Part shown: positions 42,775 to 51,605 of the stretch, in pieces
How positions within the stretch are numbered: the stretch's first letter is position 1
Layout of the letters: every line of letters begins with the position of its first letter
Assembly (NCBI RefSeq): GCF_016908415.1
Contig: NZ_JAFBDW010000008.1
Coordinates: 1-56,959, forward strand
Reading direction: 5' to 3'
From: Caldicoprobacter guelmensis
GTDB taxonomy: Bacteria > Bacillota > Clostridia > Caldicoprobacterales > Caldicoprobacteraceae
DNA length: 56,959 bases
Translations under genes and position numbers: made by a program
Notes under the pieces: model-generated
Seen by the model: the letters and a program-made list of their open reading frames with translations, nothing else
Told to the model about the DNA's origin: nothing
The model's database searches: none

Positions 42775-43864
42775 TTACAGAAATTACCAAAATCTCAGTT
42801 TAAAATTTGATAATAGGAGAATACTATTTGTTGGCAAAAACGCACAGGGTAAGACCAATATATTGGAGTCTATATTCCTTACATGTAGCGGGCGTTCTCA
42901 CAGAACACCTAGGGACAGTGAGCTCATTAGATGGGGACAGGATACCTGCTATATAAAGGTGTTGGTTGAGAAAAGAATGGGGTATAACTCAATAGAGGTC
43001 TTTTTAAGCCACAAAGATAAAAAGAGGATAAAGGTAAACGGCGTAATGATACAAAAACTGGGTGAGCTTATGGGGCATTTTAATGCCGTGATATTTTCTC
43101 CGGAGGATTTAAAGCTGGTAAAAGAAGCTCCTTCGGAACGGCGTCGGTATATGGATATAGAGATATCCCAAATTAGGCCCCAGTATTTCTATTACCTTCA
43201 GCAATATAACAGGATACTTAATCATCGAAATAACCTTTTGAAAGAAATAACTAAAAGTTCGCAAGCGAAAAAAATGTTGGAGGTATTTGATGAGCAACTA
43301 TCGGAAGCTGGAGCTTTCGTAATAAAACAAAGGTTCGAATTTGTAGATAGCCTTTCAAAAATAGCCAGGGATATTCATGAAAGGATTTCTTTAGGAGCTG
43401 AAAGGCTTAATATAGAATACAAGCCGTCAATCAAGGTGAGCAGCCTGGACACAGCCAATATAAAGAAAGAGTTTTTGGCTGCCCTTGAAAGGAATAGAGA
43501 AGAAGATATACAACGTGGTAGTACGGGGATTGGTTGTCATCGAGATGATATCGGGTTTGAGATAAACGGTGTGGATGTTCGGGTGTTTGGTTCTCAGGGT
43601 CAACAGAGGACGGTGGCGTTGTCGCTTAAACTCTCTGATATTGAGCTTATGTATAGAGAAACGGGGGAATACCCCGTTCTATTGTTGGATGATGTAATGT
43701 CAGAGCTTGATGATTGGCGCCAAAGGAAGTTGTTTGAAGAGCTTGGGGATGTCCAGGTGTTTATCACAGCTACTGATTTAAATAGTATACCGCCGTGGGA
43801 GCTAGAAAAATTTCATGTTTACGAGGTAGAGGAAGGTAAAGTAACAAGAAGGCAAATTTATTGA
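42746..43864 (+). CDS. recF: DNA replication and repair protein RecF
   Basis: This 372-residue SMC-like ATPase helps load RecA on gapped DNA. It has the Walker A GKNAQGKTNILESI, LSNYRNYQNLSL near the N-terminus, and the C-terminal signature GSQGQQRTVALSLKLSDIE with Walker B LLLDDVMSELD. I chose the GTG at 42746, with GGAGG 11 bases upstream, giving MHLKELTLSNYRNY; a GTG at 42737 sits too near the GGAGG. Confidence 0.95.
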   Translation: MHLKELTLSNYRNYQNLSLKFDNRRILFVGKNAQGKTNILESIFLTCSGRSHRTPRDSELIRWGQDTCYIKVLVEKRMGYNSIEVFLSHKDKKRIKVNGVMIQKLGELMGHFNAVIFSPEDLKLVKEAPSERRRYMDIEISQIRPQYFYYLQQYNRILNHRNNLLKEITKSSQAKKMLEVFDEQLSEAGAFVIKQRFEFVDSLSKIARDIHERISLGAERLNIEYKPSIKVSSLDTANIKKEFLAALERNREEDIQRGSTGIGCHRDDIGFEINGVDVRVFGSQGQQRTVALSLKLSDIELMYRETGEYPVLLLDDVMSELDDWRQRKLFEELGDVQVFITATDLNSIPPWELEKFHVYEVEEGKVTRRQIY

Positions 43865-43964
43865 TAAAAATGGGCGATATTTAAAAATAGGGCTTTAAAA
43901 TTGAGTAAAAAACGGTTATAATAGGGCCATAAGCGTGATTTTAGGCTGTATTGGAGGAATAAGT

Positions 43965-44270
43965 ATGATATTACACCTTGGAGGAGACGTAGTGGTTTCA
44001 ACTAAGAACATTATTGCCATCTTTGATATAGATACCATAAATGCGTCCCGAATAAATCGGGAATTTTTGCATATTGCGGAGGAAGAGGGGTTTGTTAAAA
44101 GAGTATCAGATGACCAACCTAAAACCTTTATACTGGCAGAAATTGATAAAAAAACGGTGGTGTTTTTGTCACCTATTTCTTCTTCTACCCTTCTTAAAAG
44201 GAGTTTGTTTATAGATGGAATTGCTTTAGATAGCAAAGAGGCGGAGGGAACATGGGATGGAGCAAAATAA
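43965..44270 (+). CDS. remB: Extracellular matrix regulatory protein RemB (YaaB, DUF370)
   Basis: This 101-residue DUF370-family protein is the likely RemB. It has MILHLGGDVVVSTKNIIAIFD at the N-terminus. RemA/RemB proteins act in biofilm and matrix gene control in Bacillus. TTGGAGG precedes the ATG at 43965; the longer reading from 43935 is not needed. It overlaps gyrB by 14 bp. Confidence 0.9.
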   Translation: MILHLGGDVVVSTKNIIAIFDIDTINASRINREFLHIAEEEGFVKRVSDDQPKTFILAEIDKKTVVFLSPISSSTLLKRSLFIDGIALDSKEAEGTWDGAK

Positions 44271-46173
44271 GAGAAACAATGGAGCCGTATACGATGAGAC
44301 TCAAATACAGGTTTTGGAAGGGTTAGAAGCAGTTAGAAAAAGGCCCGGAATGTATATAGGGAGTACAGGCATCAAAGGCCTCCATCAGCTTATTTACGAA
44401 GTTGTGGATAATAGCATTGATGAGGCTATGGCTGGCTTTTGTGATTACATACATGTTATAATTCATAAAGATTTGTCGGTTACCGTTGCAGATAATGGTA
44501 GGGGTATCCCCGTTGGTATCCATCCTCAGGTGGGCAAACCGGCAGTTGAAGTGGCACTTACCGTTCTTCACGCTGGAGGAAAGTTTGGCGGGCAGGGTTA
44601 TAAAGTTTCGGGCGGGTTACATGGAGTAGGCGTTTCGGTAGTAAATGCCCTCTCGGAATGGCTAGAGGTAATTGTAAAGAGAGATGGGCATGTATATAGG
44701 CAACGGTATGAGCGCGGTAAAACCGTCTCAAATCTAGAAGTGATTGGCGATACAGATGAAACTGGGACTATAATAACCTTTAAACCCGATGCTGAGATAT
44801 TTGAGGAGATAAACTTTAGCAGCGAGACAGTGGCTAATCGGCTGCGTGAACTGGCTTTTTTAAATAAAGGGTTGCGTATAGTGTTTGAAGATGAACGGGA
44901 AGGAATAAAGAAAGAATTTCATTACGATGGAGGAATAGCATCTTTTGTTAAGTATTTAAACAAGAATAAAAATATCTTGCACCCCGAGCCCATATATATT
45001 TCAGGTGAGAAGAATACTACCTTTGTGGAGGTAGCGCTCCAATACAATGATTCATACATGGAAAATATATACTCATTTGCCAACAATATTGCTACCCATG
45101 AAGGGGGTACTCACCTCATAGGCTTTAAGTCGGCCTTGACCCGTGCGCTTAATGATTATGCTAAAAAATATAACATATTAAAGCAAAATGATGAAAACTT
45201 GACAGGAGAAGATACCAGGGAAGGCCTGACAGCGATTATAAACGTAAGGCTGGTGGAGCCTCAATTTGAGGGGCAAACCAAAACAAAGCTGGGTAATACC
45301 GAAGTACGTGGGCTGGTAGACAGCATAGTCTATGAGGGTTTAACTGTGTTTTTGGAGGAAAACCCTTCTATTGCCAGGGCAATAATCGAGAAAGCCATAA
45401 GCGCAGCAAGAGCCAGAGAAGCGGCTCGCAAAGCACGAGAGCTGGTGAGGAGAAAAAGCGCTATAGAGAGTACATCGCTGCCTGGAAAGTTGGCCGACTG
45501 TACAGAAAAGGACCCTGCTCTCAGTGAGATATTTCTTGTGGAAGGAGATTCGGCAGGTGGTTCTGCGAAACAGGGTAGAGACAGGCGTTTTCAGGCCGTG
45601 TTGCCCTTAAGGGGTAAGATTTTAAACGTTGAAAAAGCTAGGCTTGACAAGATACTGGCAAACGAAGAGATAAAGGCTATGGTAACGGCTTTTGGGACGG
45701 GTATCGACAATGAGTTTGATATAAACAAGCTTAGGTATCACCGCATCATATGTATGACTGATGCTGATGTGGACGGGAGCCATATACGCACGCTGTTGCT
45801 TACGTTTTTCTACCGCTATATGAGGCCTCTTATAGAGAATGGCCATGTGTATATAGCCCAGCCACCTCTTTACAGGGTGACCAAGGGCAGGGATGAGTAT
45901 TATGTTTATAGCGATGCTGAACTGGATAAGCTGCTCAATGAAATAGGCCGTGAGGGTATTGAAATACAGCGCTATAAAGGTTTGGGTGAGATGAACCCTG
46001 AGCAGCTGTGGGAAACCACCATGAACCCTGAGACAAGGACCATATTGAAGGTTAAGATGGAGGATGCCATAGCAGCTGATGAGATTTTTACTATTCTCAT
46101 GGGTGAAAAGGTTGAGCCTCGACGTGAATTTATTGAGAAGAATGCAAAGCTGGTAAAGAATTTGGATATATAA
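44257..46173 (+). CDS. gyrB: DNA gyrase subunit B
   Basis: This 638-residue ATPase subunit of gyrase has the GHKL motifs EVVDNSIDEAMAG, DNGRGIPVGIHP and GGLHGVGVSVVNAL, and the TOPRIM domain with EGDSAGGSAKQGRDR and DADVDGSHI. With GyrA it introduces negative supercoils. GGAGGG lies before the ATG, inside the end of remB. Confidence 0.99.
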   Translation: MEQNKRNNGAVYDETQIQVLEGLEAVRKRPGMYIGSTGIKGLHQLIYEVVDNSIDEAMAGFCDYIHVIIHKDLSVTVADNGRGIPVGIHPQVGKPAVEVALTVLHAGGKFGGQGYKVSGGLHGVGVSVVNALSEWLEVIVKRDGHVYRQRYERGKTVSNLEVIGDTDETGTIITFKPDAEIFEEINFSSETVANRLRELAFLNKGLRIVFEDEREGIKKEFHYDGGIASFVKYLNKNKNILHPEPIYISGEKNTTFVEVALQYNDSYMENIYSFANNIATHEGGTHLIGFKSALTRALNDYAKKYNILKQNDENLTGEDTREGLTAIINVRLVEPQFEGQTKTKLGNTEVRGLVDSIVYEGLTVFLEENPSIARAIIEKAISAARAREAARKARELVRRKSAIESTSLPGKLADCTEKDPALSEIFLVEGDSAGGSAKQGRDRRFQAVLPLRGKILNVEKARLDKILANEEIKAMVTAFGTGIDNEFDINKLRYHRIICMTDADVDGSHIRTLLLTFFYRYMRPLIENGHVYIAQPPLYRVTKGRDEYYVYSDAELDKLLNEIGREGIEIQRYKGLGEMNPEQLWETTMNPETRTILKVKMEDAIAADEIFTILMGEKVEPRREFIEKNAKLVKNLDI

Positions 46174-46201
46174 AACTTTGAAGTAGAGGGGAAGATTTGG
46201 T

Positions 46202-48631
46202 ATGGACCTTGCTAGGCAGAGAGTAATAGAGGTAAACATAGAGGAGGAAGTTAAGAAGTCTTTTATAGATTACGCTATGAGTGTCATAGTAAGCCGTGCG
46301 CTTCCCGACGTCAGGGACGGTTTAAAGCCTGTACACAGGCGAATACTGTATTCCATGTTTGAACTGGGCCTTACACCGGATAAGCCGTACAGAAAATCTG
46401 CTAGAATCGTAGGAGATGTGCTGGGTAAATATCATCCTCACGGAGATGCAGCGGTTTATGAAGCTATGGTGCGCATGGCACAGGATTTCTCCATACGCTA
46501 TCCTTTGGTGGATGGCCATGGCAATTTTGGTTCGATAGACGGTGATTCGCCTGCTGCAATGCGTTATACCGAAGCAAGGTTGTCAAAGATTGCCATGGAG
46601 CTCATGGCCGATATAGGCAAAGAGACAGTGGACTTTATGCCAAACTTTGATGAGACTTTAAAGGAGCCTACTGTACTTCCTTCTAAGTTTCCAAATTTGC
46701 TGGTTAATGGTTCATCAGGTATTGCAGTGGGAATGGCTACCAATATTCCCCCTCACAACCTTGGTGAGGTTATAGACGGTACTATTGCCCTTATAGACAA
46801 TCCTGACATTACCATAGAGCAGCTCATGAAATATATAAAGGGACCGGATTTTCCAACTGGTGGTATAATTCTTGGCCAAGAGGGTATAAAAGAGGCTTAT
46901 GCTACAGGGAAAGGGCGTATAGTGACTAGAGCAAAAGCGGAAATTGAAGAGATGAATAATGGTAGGTCCCGTATAGTTGTTACCGAGATACCTTATCAAG
47001 TAAACAAGGCTAAATTAATTGAAAGGATCGCAGAGTTGGTACGTGACAAGAGCATAGAAGGTATATCTGATATAAGGGATGAATCGGATAAATCGGGAAT
47101 GCGAATTGTAATAGAGCTTAAGAAGGATGCTAATCCCACTGTGGTTTTAAACTATCTATACAAACATACCCAGATGCAAGAGACGTTTGGGGTTATTATG
47201 CTGGCTTTGGTTGATGGGCAGCCCAAAATCTTGAATCTCAAGGAGATGCTCACTTATTATATACTTCATCAGAAAGACGTCATAACCCGCCGCACGCGTC
47301 ATGACCTTGACAGGGCACAGGCAAGGGCTCACATACTGGAAGGCTTACTCGTTGCTCTGGATCACATTGACGCGGTGATCTCGCTTATTCGCAACTCCAG
47401 GACCGTTCAAATTGCAAAAGAAGGTCTAATGGAGAAATTTTCGCTGACCGAAAAACAGGCTCAGGCCATACTCGATATGCGTCTGCAGCGGCTGACCGGT
47501 TTGGAACGAGAAAAAGTTGAGCAAGAGTATGCAGAGCTTCAAAACACTATAAAGTATCTCCAAGACGTTTTGGCCAACGAGCGCATGGTGTATAACATCA
47601 TAAAGGAGGAATTATTGGCTATAAAGGAAAAGTATGAAGACGAGCGAAGGACTAAAATCTCCTTAACGGCTGAGGAAATAGAGGCCGAGGATTTAATCCA
47701 GGAAGAGGATGTAGTGATCACCTTGACCCACTATGGGTATGTAAAGAGGACCCCACTTAGTGTATACAAAATCCAGCACCGTGGAGGGCGGGGTATTGTG
47801 GCCCTTCAAACCCGGGAAGACGATTTTGTAGAGGACATATATGTCACTTCAACCCATGACAGGCTATTGTTTTTCTCCAGCCATGGTAAAGTTTATGAGC
47901 TTAAGGCTTATGAAATACCCGAAGCTGGAAGACAAGCCCGAGGAACTCCCATAATAAACTTGATACAAGTGGCATCGGGTGAGAGGATACAGGCTGTCAT
48001 CCCTATAAGAGAAGCAGATGATAATAGATATATCATGATGGCAACTCGCAATGGCTATGTCAAAAAGTGTGCTTTGGATGAATTTTTGAATATACGTAAA
48101 GGGGGTCTTGTGGCGATTACACTTAAGGAGGATGACCAATTGATACAGGCCCAGCTAACTGATGGCAATAAGGAGATAATAATGGCGTCTCATAAGGGAA
48201 TGGCTATCAGGTTCCATGAGTCTGAAGTGAGGCCTATGGGAAGAACAGCTATGGGAGTAAAGGGTATGGAGCTTGAGGAAGGAGACCATGTAATTGGTAT
48301 GGAGCTCGTGAGAGAAGGGGCTTATGTGCTCTCGATAAGCGAAAACGGATACGGGAAAAAGACGCGTGTTGACGAATATAGGGTACAAGGTCGAGGTGGG
48401 AAAGGTATCATCACCATGAACATCACTAAAAAGACGGGGAAATTAGTGGCTTTAAAAGTGGTTACAGACGATGATGATTTGATGATCATCAATTCCGAAG
48501 GGACAGTTATACGAATAGACTCCAGAGAAGTTGCCAACACTGGCAGGAACACCCAAGGAGTTATACTGATGAAGCTGGATGAAGGTGCCTCAGTGGTTTC
48601 TGTTGCAAAGGTAAAACGTTCGGAGGAATGA
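46202..48631 (+). CDS. gyrA: DNA gyrase subunit A
   Basis: This 809-residue subunit breaks and rejoins DNA. The active-site Tyr is in AMRYTEARLSKIA near residue 120. The quinolone-resistance region reads YHPHGDAAVYEAMVRMAQDF, with Ala where E. coli has Ser83. The C-terminal beta-pinwheel shows repeats with GRGGKGI and the GyrA box RGGRGI (QHRGGRGIVALQTR). AGAGGGGAAG precedes the ATG. Confidence 0.99.
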   Translation: MDLARQRVIEVNIEEEVKKSFIDYAMSVIVSRALPDVRDGLKPVHRRILYSMFELGLTPDKPYRKSARIVGDVLGKYHPHGDAAVYEAMVRMAQDFSIRYPLVDGHGNFGSIDGDSPAAMRYTEARLSKIAMELMADIGKETVDFMPNFDETLKEPTVLPSKFPNLLVNGSSGIAVGMATNIPPHNLGEVIDGTIALIDNPDITIEQLMKYIKGPDFPTGGIILGQEGIKEAYATGKGRIVTRAKAEIEEMNNGRSRIVVTEIPYQVNKAKLIERIAELVRDKSIEGISDIRDESDKSGMRIVIELKKDANPTVVLNYLYKHTQMQETFGVIMLALVDGQPKILNLKEMLTYYILHQKDVITRRTRHDLDRAQARAHILEGLLVALDHIDAVISLIRNSRTVQIAKEGLMEKFSLTEKQAQAILDMRLQRLTGLEREKVEQEYAELQNTIKYLQDVLANERMVYNIIKEELLAIKEKYEDERRTKISLTAEEIEAEDLIQEEDVVITLTHYGYVKRTPLSVYKIQHRGGRGIVALQTREDDFVEDIYVTSTHDRLLFFSSHGKVYELKAYEIPEAGRQARGTPIINLIQVASGERIQAVIPIREADDNRYIMMATRNGYVKKCALDEFLNIRKGGLVAITLKEDDQLIQAQLTDGNKEIIMASHKGMAIRFHESEVRPMGRTAMGVKGMELEEGDHVIGMELVREGAYVLSISENGYGKKTRVDEYRVQGRGGKGIITMNITKKTGKLVALKVVTDDDDLMIINSEGTVIRIDSREVANTGRNTQGVILMKLDEGASVVSVAKVKRSEE

Positions 48632-48699
48632 TGGGGTTGATGTACCTGCTAATAATTTAAAAAATGAATTTGATATATATGGAAATTGGGAAACAGAGG

Positions 48700-48708
48700 T
48701 GATATAAT
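48700..48708 (+). promoter_or_regulatory. Extended -10 promoter of the aminotransferase gene
   Basis: TGATATAAT is a TG-extended -10 box about 55 bp upstream of the gene. No good -35 box is seen at the right distance. Confidence 0.45.
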
Positions 48709-48761
48709 TTACCAATGATAATTTTTATACATCAAATCAAAACAATGTGGGAGGCATATTT

Positions 48762-49832
48762 ATGAGTGGTATTCAGTTTATAAGGAACCAAAATCCAAAG
48801 CCAAAGCCCAAAAGCGATGAGCTTAAATTTGGCATTATGTTTACTGATCACATGTTTGTCATGGACTATAACACGGAGAAAGGGTGGCATGACCCTAGGA
48901 TAGTACCTTATGGTCCTATAAGCCTTGAGCCGTCTGCTATGGTATTTCATTATGGCCAAGCCATTTTTGAAGGTTTAAAGGCGTACAGGAATATAAGGGG
49001 AGAAGTGGTTACATTCCGTCCCATGGATAACATTGCGAGGTTAAACAGGTCGGCTGAGAGGTTGTGTATTCCCCAAGTGGATGAACAGCTTCTATGGGAA
49101 GGTTTGAAGATGCTGCTTGAGATCGAAAGAGATTGGGTTCCTGATGCAGAAGGGACAGCACTTTATATAAGGCCTTTTATCATTGCCACTGACCCTTATC
49201 TTGGCGTAAGGCCGTCAAATACTTATAAGCTGTTTATTATACTCTCCCCTGTGGGCGCATACTACGCTGAAGGGTTTAAGCCTGTGAAGATATATGTTAC
49301 CGACAAGTATGTGCGAGCTGCCAAAGGCGGTTTAGGATATACAAAAGCTGCTGCTAATTACGCTGCCAGCCTTTATGCTGCTGAAGAAGCTAAGAAAAAA
49401 GGATATACGCAAGTATTATGGTTGGATGCATGTCATCATAGGTATGTAGAGGAAGTTGGTACCATGAACATCTTCTTCAAAATAGATGGCGTGATTGTGA
49501 CGCCAACGCTTGAAGGGGGCAGCATACTGCCGGGTATTACCCGCGACTCTGTCATCACCCTTGCCAGGTCCATGGGCTATAAAGTAGAAGAAAGGTTGAT
49601 TTCCATAGAAGAAGTATTTGAAGCTCATGAAAAAGGCGAGCTTGAAGAAGTATTTGGTACGGGTACTGCTGCTGTAATATCTCCTGTGGGCGAACTTAAC
49701 TGGAATGATAGGATTATACAGATAAACGGAGGGCAAGTGGGAGAGTTCTCTAAACTGATGTATGATAAACTGACGGGTATTCAATACGGCAAAGAGGAAG
49801 ACAGATTTGGCTGGGTAAAGAAGATTTGTTAA
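48762..49832 (+). CDS. ilvE: Branched-chain amino acid aminotransferase
   Basis: This 356-residue PLP class IV aminotransferase makes or degrades Leu, Ile and Val. It has the family segment GQAIFEGLKAYR, RPMDNIARLNRSAERLCIP, the PLP lysine in GGLGYTKAAANYAAS and EEVGTMNIFF and EVFGTGTAAVISPVG. It is the long (BCAT1) type. GGGAGG precedes the ATG at 48762. A terminator at 49844-49866 follows. Confidence 0.95.
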   Translation: MSGIQFIRNQNPKPKPKSDELKFGIMFTDHMFVMDYNTEKGWHDPRIVPYGPISLEPSAMVFHYGQAIFEGLKAYRNIRGEVVTFRPMDNIARLNRSAERLCIPQVDEQLLWEGLKMLLEIERDWVPDAEGTALYIRPFIIATDPYLGVRPSNTYKLFIILSPVGAYYAEGFKPVKIYVTDKYVRAAKGGLGYTKAAANYAASLYAAEEAKKKGYTQVLWLDACHHRYVEEVGTMNIFFKIDGVIVTPTLEGGSILPGITRDSVITLARSMGYKVEERLISIEEVFEAHEKGELEEVFGTGTAAVISPVGELNWNDRIIQINGGQVGEFSKLMYDKLTGIQYGKEEDRFGWVKKIC

Positions 49833-49843
49833 CAGATTAATAA

Positions 49844-49866
49844 AAAAGGGGTTAAATACCCCTTTT
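49844..49866. terminator. Bidirectional terminator between ilvE and the coat gene
   Basis: AAAAGGGGT (844-852) pairs with ACCCCTTTT (858-866); T runs exist on both strands. It serves the convergent ilvE and cotF-type genes. Confidence 0.85.
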
Positions 49867-49877
49867 ACTTTTTTATT

Positions 49878-50192
49878 TTATCCTTGATTTTGTATCTTTT
49901 GTTCCAGCTGCTGGCGCCTGCTTTGCATCTGGCTTGAAATCTGCTGGTCAACTTCTTGTTTGGCGGCCTGGCTGGGATGGGCGGCTTCAACGGTGTACCA
50001 GCCGCGGTGGTGCATGGCTTCAAAAAACAGCTTTGCGTGTTCCTGCTCTTCTTGTTGAATGTGCTGTAGGGCTTCAATTATATTTTGGTTGACCGATTCC
50101 ATAACAGTAGTGTTGTAAGCGTCTGAGACGTATTTTTCGGTCATTATGGAATCGTAGAGCATGTCTCTTTCAGTCAATTGATTTTGAGACAT
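49878..50192 (-). CDS. Spore coat protein, CotF family
   Basis: This 104-residue protein has a coat-F domain: LTERDMLYDSIMTEKYVSDAYN and MESVNQNIIEALQHIQQEEQEHAKLFFEAMHHRGWY, with a ferritin-like helix pattern. The tail is rich in Gln (RRQQLEQKIQNQG). It should be in the spore coat. AGGAGGG precedes the ATG. It follows a second coat gene by 24 bp. Confidence 0.92.
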   Translation of the reverse strand: MSQNQLTERDMLYDSIMTEKYVSDAYNTTVMESVNQNIIEALQHIQQEEQEHAKLFFEAMHHRGWYTVEAAHPSQAAKQEVDQQISSQMQSRRQQLEQKIQNQG

Positions 50193-50216
50193 AATTTTTT
50201 CCCTCCTATTATAGTG

Positions 50217-50429
50217 TTATTGCTGTTTTGGCGGGTTGAAACCACCTTGTTGAAGTAGCATTTTTATGGTATTTGCATGCTGTTCCTCTTGTTTTGCTAC
50301 CATATCAAAAAGGTATTTAATTTCCGGGTCTACTGCCTGTGCAGCATATGCCCTGTATTTGTTCATGCACATGTATTCGGTTTTGAGCTGGTCTTCTAAT
50401 AATATCTTTTCTTTGTTTGTAAGTTCCAT
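50217..50429 (-). CDS. Small coat-F-like protein
   Basis: This 70-residue protein has LEDQLKTEYMCMNKYRAYAAQAVDPEIKYLF and VAKQEEQHANTIKMLL, a ferritin/CotF-like helical pair. It ends in GGFNPPKQQ. It is the first gene of a two-gene coat operon. AAGGAGG lies before the ATG. Confidence 0.85.
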   Translation of the reverse strand: MELTNKEKILLEDQLKTEYMCMNKYRAYAAQAVDPEIKYLFDMVAKQEEQHANTIKMLLQQGGFNPPKQQ

Positions 50430-50466
50430 GCCTTCTTATCCTCCTTTCTTTGGGGTTAGGGTTGCT

Positions 50467-50508
50467 AAATAAAAAGAGCTCCTTTTCATACAAGGAACTC
50501 TTTATTTA
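50467..50508 (-). terminator. Terminator after the MurG-like gene
   Basis: AAAGAGCTCCTT pairs with AAGGAACTCTTT (one mismatch) with A- and T-rich arms outside. It lies between the MurG-like gene and the coat gene. Confidence 0.7.
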
Positions 50509-50530
50509 TTGTGATGTTATTTATGCGAAA

Positions 50531-51595
50531 TTATGCATATTTGTTGATGACCTCTAGGACATTTTTAGTACCGGATGTATGATCTTCGGTAGACATGGCT
50601 TTTATATATTGATGGCGCTTGTTGTAAAGGTCTAAAATGGAGAGGTATAGTGAATCTTCGGTCATGTCTTCTTGTAGGAGAACCTTGCTGTAACCCTTTT
50701 TTTCAAATGATTTGGCATTCAATATTTGATCCCCACGGCTGGCTCCCAATGGCAACGGGATCAAGAGGCAGGGTTTTTTAAGAGCTAAAAATTCGTGGAT
50801 GGAATTGGATCCGGCTCGTGATACCACTATATCGGCCAGCGCCATGATATGAGGTAACTCTTTATCCAGGTATTCAAATTGGACATATCCCGGAATACCT
50901 GCAAAACTTGGATCTATATTTCCCCTACCACATATGTGTACTATTTGAAAACGGGTTAGAAGCTTTTTGACTATTTTTCGTAAACAGTTATTTATGGCTA
51001 GTGACCCCGAACTACCTCCCATTACCATTATTACCGGCTTTTCCTGTGTAAAACCGCATAATTTCCTGCCGGTTTCAATATTACCCTGAAACAGTTCTTT
51101 GCGTATCGGAGTGCCGGTATATACAGCCTTGTTTCCTTTAAATTCGGATACAGTTTCAGGAAAGGTAGTGCAGATAACCTGTGCGAATAAAGAGGCTATT
51201 TTATTGGCCAGGCCAGGAGTGATATCTGATTCATGTACTATGACTGGGATACGGTTTACCCACCCGCCTATTACAACTGGGACGGATACAAATCCTCCTT
51301 TTGAGAATATGACATTAGGTTTTATCTTTTGTATTATATGCAATGATTGGCCTATGCCGTATGCCACTTTAAAAGGGTCAGTAAAGTTCTTGATGTCTAG
51401 ATACCGCCTTAGTTTGCCTGATTGCACGGCATGGTATATAACGTCGCTATGTTTTGAGATGAGGCTGTACTCTATCCCGTTTTTTGTGCCTATATAATGA
51501 ATTTCCCAGCCTTGGCGTTTAAGTTCCGGAATAAGTGCTATATTGGGGGTCACGTGTCCTGCCGTGCCCCCGCCGGTTAGTACTATTCTTTTCAT
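50531..51595 (-). CDS. MurG-like glycosyltransferase (UDP-GlcNAc: lipid I transferase family)
   Basis: This 354-residue GT-B enzyme of family GT28 has the MurG N-terminal loop TGGGTAGHVTPNIAL, ILVHESDITPGLAN-like VHESDITPGLANKIA, TGTPIRKELF, the GGSSGSLAIN loop and the C-terminal VVSRAGSNSIHEFLALKKPCLLIPLPLGASRGDQ. MurG adds GlcNAc to lipid I. It is a paralogue found in many Firmicutes away from the division cluster; whether it is the main MurG here cannot be told. GGAGGAGG before ATG 51595. It shares a unit with argS. Confidence 0.88.
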   Translation of the reverse strand: MKRIVLTGGGTAGHVTPNIALIPELKRQGWEIHYIGTKNGIEYSLISKHSDVIYHAVQSGKLRRYLDIKNFTDPFKVAYGIGQSLHIIQKIKPNVIFSKGGFVSVPVVIGGWVNRIPVIVHESDITPGLANKIASLFAQVICTTFPETVSEFKGNKAVYTGTPIRKELFQGNIETGRKLCGFTQEKPVIMVMGGSSGSLAINNCLRKIVKKLLTRFQIVHICGRGNIDPSFAGIPGYVQFEYLDKELPHIMALADIVVSRAGSNSIHEFLALKKPCLLIPLPLGASRGDQILNAKSFEKKGYSKVLLQEDMTEDSLYLSILDLYNKRHQYIKAMSTEDHTSGTKNVLEVINKYA

Positions 51596-51605
51596 ATGCC
51601 TCCTC

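Noticed and set aside
45622..46239. 205-codon minus-strand reading frame
   Set aside because: It is antisense to gyrB and has no domain or ribosome site.
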